Origin: Feifania hominis
GTDB taxonomy: Bacteria > Bacillota > Clostridia > Oscillospirales > Feifaniaceae
Reading direction: 5' to 3'
Length of the DNA stretch: 64,000 nucleotides
Assembly: GCF_014384765.1 (NCBI RefSeq)
Contig: NZ_JACRSP010000003.1
Span: 124,001-188,000 of the forward strand
This document shows, one piece after another, positions 15,091 through 23,171 of this stretch; the first letter of the stretch is position 1, and each line of letters opens with the position of its first letter. The notes under the pieces are model-generated. The model was not told where the DNA came from. It ran no database searches and saw only the letters and a list, made by a program, of their open reading frames with translations. Made by a program: the position numbers and the translations under genes.

Positions 15091-15143
15091 AAAACACAAC
15101 TGCTTTGCTTTCCGCGCTGCGGCGCGGTGGAAGGAGATTGAAT

Positions 15144-15449
15144 ATGGCTTGTATCAACAGCAACTGTGACTGCGGCACAAGCGCCTGCGACTGCTGCGGC
15201 TGCGCGGGAAACGCCTCGTCAAACTGCGGCTGCAACTGTGGCTGCAACAGAGGGCTCAACTGCAACACGAGCGCCTGTCGGCTTCTGGCCCAGCTGCTCG
15301 CCGCCGAAAACGACAACTCGTGCGGGTGCAACTGCGGCTGCAGCTGGGATTGCGGCTGCGGCTGTACAAACACCGCATCAACGGGCTGTGTCAGCACTGC
15401 CTCGACGGGTTGCGGCTGCACAAACTGCGGCTGCACCAGCGCCTTTTGA
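15144..15449 (+). CDS. Small cysteine-rich Gly/Asn protein (25 Cys in 101 residues)
   Basis: Not a family I can name. The protein has 25 cysteines, mostly in alternating C-G-C-N-C-G-C runs; the 7-residue unit CGCNCGC occurs twice, around residues 28 and 59. A single non-Cys helix-like stretch RLLAQLLAAEND divides two halves, and the C-terminal half repeats TASTGC. There is no signal peptide or membrane segment. AAGGAG lies at ideal distance before the ATG at 15144, which supports real translation. It could bind metal, form a disulfide-cross-linked coat, or be a peptide precursor; the sequence does not decide. DUF554 follows, then another Cys-rich gene. Confidence 0.7.
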   Translation: MACINSNCDCGTSACDCCGCAGNASSNCGCNCGCNRGLNCNTSACRLLAQLLAAENDNSCGCNCGCSWDCGCGCTNTASTGCVSTASTGCGCTNCGCTSAF

Positions 15450-15558
15450 CCCGCTGCGGGCGGCGGCCGCCCCGCCGCCCGCGCCCTGTTGAAGAATCCG
15501 CGGCGGTGTGTTAAACTTAAGACCGTTACCACTGCAATGAAACAGGGGGGAGACGGCC

Positions 15559-16287
15559 ATGCCCGGTCTGGGTACGATAGTCAACACACTCGCCATACTC
15601 GCAGGCGCCCTTGTGGGCCTGCTCATTCGAAGAGGGCTGCCGGAGCATATCTCGGACAGCCTGACAAATGCCCTGGGCATCTCCACGCTGATGATCGGCA
15701 TCTCGGGGACGCTCACGGGGCTCTTCCGGGTGAAGCCGGACGGTCTGCTCGACCGGGTGGACCTGCTGCTTCTGATCGTGTCGCTCGTGGTGGGTACGCT
15801 GATCGGCGAGCTATTGAACATCGACCGGGGCTTTGAGCGGGTCGGACAGTTCGCCGAGCGCCGGCTCGGGCGAAACGACGGACGCACGGGCCGCGCCTTT
15901 GTTGAGAGCTCGCTTTTGTTCTGCGTGGGCGCCATGGCCATTGTCGGCGCGATTGAGGATGGCCTCGCGGCCAATCCCACCACGCTCTACGCGAAATCGC
16001 TGCTCGACGGGGTCGCGTCCATCATCTATGCGTCGACGCTCGGCGCGGGCGTGCTGCTCTCGGCGGGTGCGGTGCTGCTCTACCAGGGAACCATCACCGT
16101 CGCCTCTTTCTTCATCAGCCAGTACATCAGCGATGCGCTCATGCTCCAGATCTCCATGATCGGCTCGGCCATCATCATCTGCATCGGGCTGAATCTGCTC
16201 GGGCTCAAGCGCATCAAAGTGGCCAATATGATCCCCGCCGTGCTCGTGCCGGTGGCATGGGCTCTCATCGGCGGCCTGTTTGGATAG
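15559..16287 (+). CDS. DUF554 integral membrane protein
   Basis: A 242-residue membrane protein of the DUF554 family (YdfK-like), with about seven hydrophobic segments from residue 4 to the end. Family-typical stretches are GTIVNTLAILAGALVG at the start, AIVGAIEDGL in the middle and LLYQGTITV. Function is unsettled; it has been suggested to be a transporter or channel. AGGGGGG precedes the ATG. It is preceded by the small Cys-rich gene (109 nt gap) and ends in its own GC-rich terminator. Confidence 0.88.
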   Translation: MPGLGTIVNTLAILAGALVGLLIRRGLPEHISDSLTNALGISTLMIGISGTLTGLFRVKPDGLLDRVDLLLLIVSLVVGTLIGELLNIDRGFERVGQFAERRLGRNDGRTGRAFVESSLLFCVGAMAIVGAIEDGLAANPTTLYAKSLLDGVASIIYASTLGAGVLLSAGAVLLYQGTITVASFFISQYISDALMLQISMIGSAIIICIGLNLLGLKRIKVANMIPAVLVPVAWALIGGLFG

Positions 16288-16291
16288 AGCG

Positions 16292-16318
16292 GGCCCCCGC
16301 CGCAAGGCGGGGGCCTTT
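16292..16318 (+). terminator. Terminator of the DUF554 gene
   Basis: A 10-bp GC stem (16292-16301 with 16306-16315, GCAA tetraloop) and a short T3 run. Confidence 0.7.
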
Positions 16319-16329
16319 GTCTGCCTGTG

Positions 16330-16359
16330 ACCGAACAGCCGGCTGCGGCATATACTGCG
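16330..16359 (+). promoter_or_regulatory. Possible sigma-K/E-like promoter of the second Cys-rich gene
   Basis: CATATACTG (16349-16357) resembles CATANNNTA, with AC at 16330-16331 about 17 nt upstream as expected for sigma-K. It can also be read as a sigma-A -10 (TATACT) with a poor -35. Confidence 0.3.
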
Positions 16360-16406
16360 AGTGTAGGCCCAGGGCGGACCAACCGCCCATGAGAGGAGGC
16401 AAAACC

Positions 16407-17141
16407 ATGTCCTACTGTTCCTGTCCCTGTATGGGGGAGCTGGAGCTGACGGTGCGAAACACCTGCGGCAGCCGCCCGTTTGACGGGGTGCCCTTTGAAG
16501 TGGTCAACTGTGACAACCCGAGTCTGCGCCGCGTACAGTGCACCGACGCCGGAGGCTGCGCGGTCTTTGAGGGACTTCCCTGCGGAAATTACTTTGTGCG
16601 TCCCGTCACGCGGGACAACTGCTTTAACAGCATCGCAAAAAAACAGTTTTTCCACATCGGAGAGTGCTGCCCGTCCGCCTGTGTGGTGTTCTATCTGGAC
16701 AGCGTCATCCGCGAGGGTACGCTCGCGGTCAGTGTGGTCAGAGGAAAGAGCAACATCTACATAAGCGGTGTGACGGTCAATCTGCTCGACGAGTGCGGCC
16801 GCTGTCTTCGCAGCATGCAGACCGACTGCATGGGCAAGGCCGTGTTCTGCAATGTCCCCGTGGGAGACTATGTGGTCGAGAGCTGCAGCGTGCAGAGAAA
16901 CGTCATGGTCTGCAGCAGCGACACCCGCCGGGTGCAGATCTCGGTGCCCGTCTGCGCGCCGCTGCGCGAGCACCGCTGCGACAAGTGCTGGGATAGCACA
17001 CCGCCGCGTCCGCCGCAGTGCGACTGTCAGACGCCCTGTCTTCCGCCGCCCTGCTCCCCGCCGTGCACCTGGCCGCCGCGGGACACCGGCCGCTCGCCGG
17101 GCAGCTGCCCGCCGCCCGGCTACTGCGGGACCATGCGCTAG
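16407..17141 (+). CDS. Cys-rich protein with two Cna-B-like repeats and a Pro/Cys tail
   Basis: A 244-residue protein with about 28 cysteines. Two consecutive beta-sandwich-like repeats are visible: one from ELTVRNTCGSRPFDG to LPCGNYFVRPV (about 12-70), the other from LAVSVVRGKSNIYISG to VPVGDYVVESC (about 110-170). Each has the Cna-B/SpaA pattern of a G-x-x-F or V-F-x-x-L/V-P-x-G-x-Y ending. The C-terminal 50 residues are Pro/Cys-rich (QCDCQTPCLPPPCSPPC). No signal peptide or sortase motif is present, so if it is a surface protein it may be a spore-coat type assembled in the mother cell. GAGAGGAGG precedes the ATG. Function inferred only loosely. Confidence 0.7.
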   Translation: MSYCSCPCMGELELTVRNTCGSRPFDGVPFEVVNCDNPSLRRVQCTDAGGCAVFEGLPCGNYFVRPVTRDNCFNSIAKKQFFHIGECCPSACVVFYLDSVIREGTLAVSVVRGKSNIYISGVTVNLLDECGRCLRSMQTDCMGKAVFCNVPVGDYVVESCSVQRNVMVCSSDTRRVQISVPVCAPLREHRCDKCWDSTPPRPPQCDCQTPCLPPPCSPPCTWPPRDTGRSPGSCPPPGYCGTMR

Positions 17142-17144
17142 AGA

Positions 17145-17182
17145 AGACCGGAGAGAGCGGTTGCTCTCTCCGGTCTCTTGTT
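17145..17182 (+). terminator. Terminator of the Cna-B-like Cys-rich gene
   Basis: Perfect 14-bp stem (17145-17158 with 17163-17176, loop GGTT) then CTTGTTTT. Confidence 0.88.
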
Positions 17183-17259
17183 TTCGGCGGCGGATTATAG
17201 TATGATTTTCTACGGTATGTGGAAAATAACAGAGATTGAGCTGTGAGCGGAGGTGTGAG

Positions 17260-17697
17260 ATGCAGATTCTGGTCGATGCGGACGCCTGCCCTGTCAAAGA
17301 GCAGATTGTGGCCGCCGCAAAGCGCTATGCCGTACCGGTGACGATGTTCGTCGACACCAGCCACATTCTCCGCGGCGACTTTCAGGTGGTCACGGTCGAC
17401 CGCGCGCGTGACAGTGCCGACATCGCGCTTGCAAACGCCGTGCGCCCCGGGGACATCGTGGTCAGCCAGGACTATGGCGTGGCGGCGATGGCGCTGGCAA
17501 AGGGCGCCTGCGCGCTCAACCAGAACGGGCTTATCTACACCGATGAGAACATCGACTCTCTGCTTGCCGAGCGGCACTTTTCCGCCAGGGCCCGCGCAGC
17601 GGGACGGCGCGCCGGCGGACCGCCGAAGCGCACCGCCCGGCAGGACCGGCTCTTTGCCGAGGCGCTCGAGAGACTGCTGCAAAATAAAACAGATTGA
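17260..17697 (+). CDS. YaiI/YqxD family protein (DUF188)
   Basis: A 145-residue cytosolic protein of the DUF188 family, a PIN-like fold of unknown activity. Signatures are ILVDADACPVK at the N-terminus, HxxRG near 38-43, and the SQDYGVAAMAL and NQNGLIYT motifs; the N-terminal Asp pair is the likely metal site. The start at 17260 follows GGAGG; a longer frame upstream lacks a ribosome site. The next gene begins 11 nt after its stop. Confidence 0.9.
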   Translation: MQILVDADACPVKEQIVAAAKRYAVPVTMFVDTSHILRGDFQVVTVDRARDSADIALANAVRPGDIVVSQDYGVAAMALAKGACALNQNGLIYTDENIDSLLAERHFSARARAAGRRAGGPPKRTARQDRLFAEALERLLQNKTD

Positions 17698-17708
17698 GAG
17701 AAGACAGG

Positions 17709-18335
17709 ATGAATTGTCCCAAGTGCAAAAGACCGATTGACGATTTTTACGGAATCTGCCAATACTGTGAGGCCGACAGGCCGGCAGGACCCGCCGATGA
17801 GCGGGACGAACACGCCGAGCGCCAGATGCGAAAGGCCAGAAGAAACGTCGCGATTGTCGCGGGAATCGTGCTTCTCTTCGCCGCGGCGGTCGTGGCCGCG
17901 GCTGTGTTTCTGTTCGGCGGCCGGGGCGCGGGCGACGGCGTATCAAAGGACATGCGCGCGCTCGGCCGCGAAATTCTCGCGGCCTGCGCAGACGCCGGTC
18001 TGCGCGAGCAGCTGGGGCTTGCCATGAGCGCCGACAGTCTCGATGGGGATGAGGACTACCTCTCCCTCAAGCAGAGCGCCGCCCGGCTGCGTGAGATGAT
18101 GGGCACGCCCGACGAGGAGCTCTATGCCTACACGGTGGGCCGACTCGTGGTGGCGCTGCCCGCAGTGGGGCTCGCCGAGGTCTACCTCGGTGAGAACGGC
18201 GGCGCGGACGAGGAGTTCGACCAACTTCTCCTCACGACGGTCGAGCAGTTTGACGCGGCGCGGCGCGCGGTGGAAAAGGCCGCAGACAGCGAAGCGCTCG
18301 CCGATGCGGCGGCGCTGGTTGAAAAACTGGGGTGA
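17709..18335 (+). CDS. Zinc-ribbon membrane-anchored protein
   Basis: A 208-residue protein. The N-terminal zinc ribbon CPKCKRPIDDFYGICQYC (residues 3-20) is followed by a charged linker, one membrane segment (about 47-70) and a ~135-residue external helical domain with no motif I recognise. Zinc ribbon plus single membrane span is common in Firmicute proteins of unknown role. The start taken is the ATG at 17709; a TTG overlapping the previous stop is an alternative. Probably cotranscribed with the YqxD-like and EamA-like genes around it. Confidence 0.72.
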   Translation: MNCPKCKRPIDDFYGICQYCEADRPAGPADERDEHAERQMRKARRNVAIVAGIVLLFAAAVVAAAVFLFGGRGAGDGVSKDMRALGREILAACADAGLREQLGLAMSADSLDGDEDYLSLKQSAARLREMMGTPDEELYAYTVGRLVVALPAVGLAEVYLGENGGADEEFDQLLLTTVEQFDAARRAVEKAADSEALADAAALVEKLG

Positions 18336-18360
18336 CAGAATGAGGAAGAGGGGTAAGAAT

Positions 18361-18774
18361 ATGTGGGTATTCTATGCGCTGCTCTCGGCGGTGTTCGCGA
18401 GCATCACAGCCATTCTCGCCAAGATCGGCATTGCGGGCGTCAGCTCCAATCTCGCGACCGCCGTGCGCACGGTGGTCATACTCATCATGGCGTGGGGCAT
18501 TGTATTTCTGACCGGCGAGTACCGGGGCGTTGCGGAGATCACGCAGAAGAGCCTGATTTTTCTGGTGCTCTCGGGCGCCGCGACCGGCCTGTCGTGGCTG
18601 TTCTACTTCAAGGCCATCCAGCTCGGCGAGGTGTCGAAAGTGGTGCCCATTGACAAGTTCAGCGTGGTCATCACCATGGTGCTCGCCTTTGTGGTGCTCG
18701 GGGAAAAGCCCGATCTCAAGACCATCCTCGGCGGTCTGCTGATTGCGGGCGGAACCTTTGTGATGATCCTTTAG
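18361..18774 (+). CDS. Half-size EamA (DMT) transporter protein
   Basis: A 137-residue membrane protein with five hydrophobic segments, equal to one EamA domain; full DMT transporters have two. It opens with WVFYALLSAVFASITAILAK, typical of the small clostridial form, and contains the late motif VPIDKFSVVITMVLAF. It probably works as a dimer exporting a small metabolite; the substrate is unknown. AGAGGGG precedes the ATG at 18361, and an ATG seven codons earlier (18340) is possible. Last gene before a bidirectional terminator. Confidence 0.85.
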   Translation: MWVFYALLSAVFASITAILAKIGIAGVSSNLATAVRTVVILIMAWGIVFLTGEYRGVAEITQKSLIFLVLSGAATGLSWLFYFKAIQLGEVSKVVPIDKFSVVITMVLAFVVLGEKPDLKTILGGLLIAGGTFVMIL

Positions 18775-18782
18775 GGCAGAAG

Positions 18783-18816
18783 AAAGCGCGCAGCCTGTTG
18801 GCTGCGCGCTTTTTTA
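18783..18816. terminator. Bidirectional terminator
   Basis: Perfect 13-bp stem (18783-18795 with 18800-18812, loop TGTT) with a T-run on the plus side and some T on the minus side. It lies between the EamA-like and carD-like genes. Confidence 0.88.
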
Positions 18817-19329
18817 TCCGGGGAATTTCTGTGCCTCCACGCGCGAGGCGATGAAGTCGGGCACCTGCTCCTCGGGGATGCCGAGCACTGCCGAGAGCTC
18901 GCCGAAGAGCAGCTCCTGCGCACGCTTCATATAGCGCTCATCTACTGCGCCGAACTTGCGCTTGCGCTCGATCATGCCCTGCTTTTTTGCATACAGGGAC
19001 ATGGTCATGGCGATGAGTTCCCCGCAGTCATGCTTGCCGAGCGCCGCCTCGTAGTGCTCGGTGAGCTGGCGCAGAACCGGATTGTGATAGGCCTCGGCGT
19101 CCATGGTGGGAATCAGGTCAATCAGATCCAGGGCCTCCTGCCTCGAGATGACGGGCCGCATGAAGATTGTGCCGTCGACAGGCGCGTAGATCATGCAGTC
19201 CTGCTGCAGGGGCTCAAGGGTGTAGTAGAGCTGTTTGTCGTCGAAGCCGGGACGGGTCCGGTGAGAAATCTCCCGAATTCTGCACACGCCGGTGTTTCCG
19301 TAGACGACAAGGTCGCCAACCTGATACAT
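18814..19329 (-). CDS. CarD-family transcription regulator
   Basis: A 171-residue protein. The N-terminal CarD/TRCF-RID Tudor-like domain begins YQVGDLVVYGNTGVCRI and would contact the RNA polymerase beta subunit. The C-terminal helical domain binds promoter DNA in CarD. The start is set at 19329, where GGAGGTG precedes the ATG; the longer upstream frame is low-complexity. In the family it stabilises or tunes open complexes, often at rRNA and stress genes. The stop lies inside the shared terminator. Confidence 0.88.
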   Translation of the reverse strand: MYQVGDLVVYGNTGVCRIREISHRTRPGFDDKQLYYTLEPLQQDCMIYAPVDGTIFMRPVISRQEALDLIDLIPTMDAEAYHNPVLRQLTEHYEAALGKHDCGELIAMTMSLYAKKQGMIERKRKFGAVDERYMKRAQELLFGELSAVLGIPEEQVPDFIASRVEAQKFPG

Positions 19330-19583
19330 GCATTCACCTCCCGTCGGCAGCCGCCCACGGCCGCCCGCCGCGCCGCAGTAAGATGGACCCCGGCCGAGCG
19401 CCAGGGCAGAGCGAAGAAACCCCAAAGCAGCGCGTGAGCGCCATGAAAACCACCTCGTCTTATGAAAAGTAAGAGCGTGTCGTCCCGGCAACTGGAATTA
19501 CGTTTTGCCAGAACAACACGCTGCACGATTATTTTATCACTTTTTCAGGGCGAATGGTAGCGAAATTTGCGGCCGGCAGCGCA

Positions 19584-20414
19584 TTACGGCACAGGACCCG
19601 GCTCAAAGCCCTCAAAGATCACGAAGTCAAATTCCTGCGCGGCTTTTGCAAACTCCTGCGGGGTGCGGATGGTCCACGCGGCCGTTGCCGCATGATAGAG
19701 CCGCCGGCAGGTTTGAAGACTGCGGTTGGAGCGGTCGGAGAAGCGGTAGGAGAGAAACTGAGGCCCCGCGAACCAGTTTAAGAGCAGATTGCTCAGCGCA
19801 CCCTTGAAGACGCGGTTCATGCGCTGGTCCGACTTGCGGTAGTCCATGGAGAGCAGCCCGCGGTAGACCTCGGGCGCGCGGCGGCGGTACCAGTGGAGCA
19901 CCAGCGGGTTGAAAGACTCGATGCAGTACTCGCCCCGGTAGCGCTGCAAACGGGCGTTGACCAGCTCGCACAGGCCAAAGGCGTTGGCGGTGGCCTTGAG
20001 CTCGATGACGAGCGGCACTTTTCCCCCCACGAGCTCGAGCACCTCGTCAAAGAGGGGGATTTTTTCCCCCGAGCCGAGCAGCTCATACCGGCGGAGCGCA
20101 TCAGCCGTGAGATTTTCCACCCGCAGATCAATGCCGCACATGCGCGAGAGCAGAAAGTCGTGAAAGACCACGAGCTTCGCGTCGGCCGTGAGATGGACGT
20201 CGAGCTCGATGCCATAGCCCGCGTCGACCGCGCGGCGGAAAGCGGCGAGGGAGTTCTCGGGCACGCGGCCGTCGCCGGTGTGAAGTCCCCGGTGGGCGTA
20301 GTGAAAGCCGCGAAAGACCGCGGTACGGCCCCTGTCGTGACAGGGGCGGATGAGAAGAAGCCAGATCGCAGCGAGGGCGAGCGCCGCGCCCGGAAGAAGC
20401 AAAAGCCAAAGCAT
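19584..20414 (-). CDS. Membrane-anchored glycerophosphodiester phosphodiesterase
   Basis: A 276-residue enzyme hydrolysing glycerophosphodiesters to glycerol-3-phosphate and an alcohol, or acting on lipid or teichoic acid turnover. One N-terminal membrane segment (about 2-24) is followed by a TIM-barrel with the GDPD motifs AHRGLH, PENSLAAF, ELDVHLTAD and VVFHD, which hold the catalytic His pair and metal-binding acidic residues. The start at 20414 (AGGCGG upstream) is preferred to an ATG 24 nt further up that lacks a ribosome site. Divergent from the acetyltransferase gene. Confidence 0.9.
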   Translation of the reverse strand: MLWLLLLPGAALALAAIWLLLIRPCHDRGRTAVFRGFHYAHRGLHTGDGRVPENSLAAFRRAVDAGYGIELDVHLTADAKLVVFHDFLLSRMCGIDLRVENLTADALRRYELLGSGEKIPLFDEVLELVGGKVPLVIELKATANAFGLCELVNARLQRYRGEYCIESFNPLVLHWYRRRAPEVYRGLLSMDYRKSDQRMNRVFKGALSNLLLNWFAGPQFLSYRFSDRSNRSLQTCRRLYHAATAAWTIRTPQEFAKAAQEFDFVIFEGFEPGPVP

Positions 20415-20491
20415 GTCTAGTTCCGCCTTTGTGTTCATAGTCTTATACAGTATACACCAAATCGGCGGGAATCACCACAGGGGGGACTGAC

Positions 20492-21325
20492 ATGGACATC
20501 GCCTTTCTCAATCTGGAGGACACGGCGCAGGCAGACGCCTATCGTGCGCTCACGCGCGAGGTGTTTGGCCTCGACTTGTCGGCGTGGCTCACCGGCGGCT
20601 TCTGGCGCGGCGGCCCGCGCATCCTGGGCCTTATGGAGGGCGGCAGGCTCGCGGCATCGCTGACCATTGCGGATATGACGCTTGTGCTGCGCGGCAGAGC
20701 GCGGCCGGCGGCCCAAATCGGCACCGTTCAGGTCGCGCCCGCGTTTCGCGGGCGCGGACTTGGCACCAAACTTCTCGCCCGGGCGATGGATCTCTGCCCG
20801 CCCGATGTGTTCCTCTTTGCCCGGGCGCCGCTCGCCGCGTTCTACGGCCGTCTCGGCTTTCAGGGCGCGGTGCAGAGCGTGATGAGAGCGCCGCTGCCGC
20901 CGCCGGCGGGCAAGCCTGTGCCGATCACTGCACCGCAGCTCTACGGAAAGCTCGACCCGGCGCGCTGCGTCGAGTCGGGTGTTTTAGACGTGCGCCGCGA
21001 GGGCTCTTTCTATGGGGCGAATCTCGTGCTCGGCCGGCGGCATGACCTGTACTGGCTGCCCGCCGGGTGCGCGGCGGTGGCGCGCGAAGAGGGCGGTGAG
21101 CTGCACGTCTTCGACCTCCTCGCGCAGAGCCCCGTGCCATGGGAGACGGTGGGGGCCCAGCTCGCCGCGCTCGGCGGGCGAGAGGCGGTGTTCCACTTCA
21201 CGCCGGACCGGTGGCTCTCGGAGTATGCGGTGGCCGATCTCTGGCGCGGGGAGAGACTCTTCACCCGCGGCGGCTTTCTGCGCGGGCTTCCCGAATTCTG
21301 CTATCCCGCGCTCGGCCGCGTGTGA
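20492..21325 (+). CDS. GNAT-family N-acetyltransferase with C-terminal extension
   Basis: A 277-residue protein. The GNAT core (about 1-135) has the acetyl-CoA motif VAPAFRGRGLGTKLL (about 85-100) and the AFYGRLGFQ motif. A further ~140 residues form a second, weakly GNAT-like or sterol-carrier-like part, as in Eis-type tandem enzymes. Substrate unknown. AGGGGGG precedes the ATG. It is the divergent partner of the GDPD gene with about 77 nt between starts, so the two may share a control region. Confidence 0.82.
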   Translation: MDIAFLNLEDTAQADAYRALTREVFGLDLSAWLTGGFWRGGPRILGLMEGGRLAASLTIADMTLVLRGRARPAAQIGTVQVAPAFRGRGLGTKLLARAMDLCPPDVFLFARAPLAAFYGRLGFQGAVQSVMRAPLPPPAGKPVPITAPQLYGKLDPARCVESGVLDVRREGSFYGANLVLGRRHDLYWLPAGCAAVAREEGGELHVFDLLAQSPVPWETVGAQLAALGGREAVFHFTPDRWLSEYAVADLWRGERLFTRGGFLRGLPEFCYPALGRV

Positions 21326-21340
21326 AGCGCCCGGGCGGCA

Positions 21341-21363
21341 AAAAGAGGGGGTCTCCCCCCTCT
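21341..21363 (-). terminator. Terminator of the polysaccharide deacetylase gene
   Basis: An 8-bp G/C stem (21344-21351 with 21356-21363) with a T-run on the minus strand, immediately after the stop at 21367. Confidence 0.75.
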
Positions 21364-21366
21364 GAA

Positions 21367-22263
21367 TCATCCCGCGAGCAGCTTTGAGAAAAACTTCTCG
21401 GTGCTGTACTTATTGGGCCGGTTGAACCGGTGCAGCAGATAGAGTCCCTCCGGGTCGTCGGTGATGTAGTTGAGCTTTTCGTAGACGCCGAACGAGACCT
21501 TGTACCCCATCTCCCGCAGAACGGTGATCGACTCCTTGGAGAAGTCGCCGAACGGGTAGGTGTAGGCTGTCGGCTTGTGGCCGAGCATCTGCTCGCTGCG
21601 GCTCTCAAAGAGCTCAGCGTCCGCGCGGAAAGCCTCGATGTACTGCGCCACCGACTCGCCTTGACAGCGCAGAGTGCCCGTGCGGCCCTTGTCGTGCGAG
21701 TGCATGTTGTAGGAGTGGCTCTGAATTTCCATCACGCCGCTGCGCTCCATCTCGGCGAGCTGGTCCCAGGTGCAGTGGGCGTAGTTGACGTTGTGATCGG
21801 GTTCATCGGTGTATTTGTCGGCGTAGAGGCCGATGACCGACAGCACGCCTTTCATGCCGTACTCCTTGAGCAGAGGGTAGGCGTAGACATAGTTGCTCTC
21901 GTAGCCGTCGTCAAACGTGAGCATGATCGGCTTCTCGGGCAGGGGAACACCGTCGTAGACATAGGCGATCAGATCCGCCACGGTAACGGTGGTAAAGCCG
22001 TTGTCGCGGATGTATTTGAGATCACTCTCGAATTTGTCCACTGAGAGCACATAATCGCCAAGCCTGCTCTTGTTTTCGCTGAAGTGATGATACATAATAA
22101 TAGGGAGTTCAATGCCGTCCGCGTGAACCTGGGCGCCGGTCGACAGCGCCGGGGGCGAAAAGATCTCCTCGCGGATCATCTGCCAGACGCTCGAGACGAG
22201 GCAGCAGCACAGAATCAAGACAAGCCCGATCACAAGCGGCCGTCGACTGTTTCGCATTCTCAT
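21367..22263 (-). CDS. Membrane-anchored polysaccharide deacetylase (NodB fold)
   Basis: A 298-residue extracytoplasmic enzyme, probably de-N-acetylating peptidoglycan or a related glycan. One N-terminal membrane anchor (about 9-28) is followed by the CE4 NodB domain with motif 1 TFDDGYESN (catalytic base and metal Asp), motif 2 HSYNMH (metal His pair) and motif 3 YTYPFGDFS. The metal ligands are intact. The start at 22263 follows AAGGAG with 9-nt spacing; a longer upstream frame is AT-rich leader. Monocistronic. Confidence 0.9.
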   Translation of the reverse strand: MRMRNSRRPLVIGLVLILCCCLVSSVWQMIREEIFSPPALSTGAQVHADGIELPIIMYHHFSENKSRLGDYVLSVDKFESDLKYIRDNGFTTVTVADLIAYVYDGVPLPEKPIMLTFDDGYESNYVYAYPLLKEYGMKGVLSVIGLYADKYTDEPDHNVNYAHCTWDQLAEMERSGVMEIQSHSYNMHSHDKGRTGTLRCQGESVAQYIEAFRADAELFESRSEQMLGHKPTAYTYPFGDFSKESITVLREMGYKVSFGVYEKLNYITDDPEGLYLLHRFNRPNKYSTEKFFSKLLAG

Positions 22264-22622
22264 TGCAGCATACTCCTTACAAGCTTTTGGCTCCATGCCG
22301 TTACCATACCAGAGTATGAGTGAGCGCGGAAAAATAGTAGTCGCGCGTGGAAAATACTCAGAGTTATCAACAAAAACAGAGAAAATATGATATACTAATT
22401 GTATTGCAAAGCATTTAAAATACAAATAGAAATAAAAAATGATGATAAGTTTGTTGAAATTGTTTAAAGATACCGAATTTATTTGTGAAAAGAGGAAAAC
22501 TTTCTCTGACGCAAGAGGAAATGTATGGAAATAAAAACTTGACAAAATCAGAGAAAACAGAACCTGTGAGGCGCTGATTACTCCGCGTAACGGGACCTTC
22601 ACAGTTTTACAGGAGGAGAGTT
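22264..22622. other. 359-bp AT-rich divergent control region
   Basis: No gene seen. The left half is the AT-rich leader of the deacetylase gene. A TTGACA occurs at 22539-22544 on the plus strand without a good -10. Near the right end CTGTGAGG...CCTTCACAG (about 22564-22605) can form a hairpin before the GNAT gene. I did not recognise it as a known riboswitch. Confidence 0.5.
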
Positions 22623-23060
22623 ATGAAGACAGAAATCATCCGCGCCCGCACCGCCGTGGACATGGCCGCCGTGCGCCAGATTCGCTCGCAGGTGTTCATT
22701 TTGGAGCAGCAGGTGCCCCCTGAGCTCGAGTGGGACGAGCTCGAAGAGCGCGCCGTGCATGTGCTCTGCCGCCGCGACGGTGCGCCGGCGGCGGCAGGAC
22801 GGCTCGTTGTCACCGACGGCCGCGCCAAGATCGGGCGTGTCGCAGTGCTCAAGCGCTACCGCGGCCAGGGGCTCGGCGCCGCCGTCTGCCGGAAGCTGAT
22901 TGAAATCGCACATGACGAGGGTGCGCGGGAGATCTATCTCAACGCGCAGCTCCACGCCCGGGGCTTCTACGAGAAGCTCGGGTTCACCGCCCGGGGCGAG
23001 ATCTTTGAAGAGGCGGGGATCGACCACGTGCGCATGGTCTATGATGAGCCCTGCGGCTGA
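22623..23060 (+). CDS. GNAT acetyltransferase (YjcF/ElaA-like)
   Basis: A 145-residue single-domain acetyltransferase. The N-terminal VFILEQQVPPELEWDE, the acetyl-CoA loop RVAVLKRYRGQGLG (about 79-92) and the C-terminal NAQLHARGFYEKLGFTARGE are characteristic of the YjcF/ElaA-type GNATs, whose substrates are mostly unknown. AGGAGG precedes the ATG. A hairpin follows its stop and overlaps the promoter of the adenine deaminase gene. Confidence 0.87.
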   Translation: MKTEIIRARTAVDMAAVRQIRSQVFILEQQVPPELEWDELEERAVHVLCRRDGAPAAAGRLVVTDGRAKIGRVAVLKRYRGQGLGAAVCRKLIEIAHDEGAREIYLNAQLHARGFYEKLGFTARGEIFEEAGIDHVRMVYDEPCG

Positions 23061-23076
23061 TGCCGTGAGAGCGCAT

Positions 23077-23124
23077 CCGCCGGGCACTTTGCATATTGCC
23101 CGGCGGGCCAAACGCTGATATAAT
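23077..23124 (+). promoter_or_regulatory. Hairpin and promoter before adenine deaminase
   Basis: A perfect 10-bp stem (23077-23086 with 23097-23106) has no T-run. Its right arm overlaps TTGCCC (23096-23101), which with 17 nt and TATAAT (23119-23124) forms a likely sigma-A promoter. No purine riboswitch was recognised in the 48-nt leader. Confidence 0.5.
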
Positions 23125-23171
23125 AAAATCCTCGGAAAATACGGCGCGTACAGCCGATGAGGAGGACGGAT

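Noticed and set aside
15058..15143. Longer Cys-rich frame starting at 15072
   Set aside because: The extra 24 residues differ in composition and have no ribosome site. AAGGAG marks the ATG at 15144.
22555..22622. Possible riboswitch before the YjcF-like GNAT gene
   Set aside because: A hairpin is possible, but I could not match it to the fluoride, guanidine, preQ1 or T-box patterns I know.
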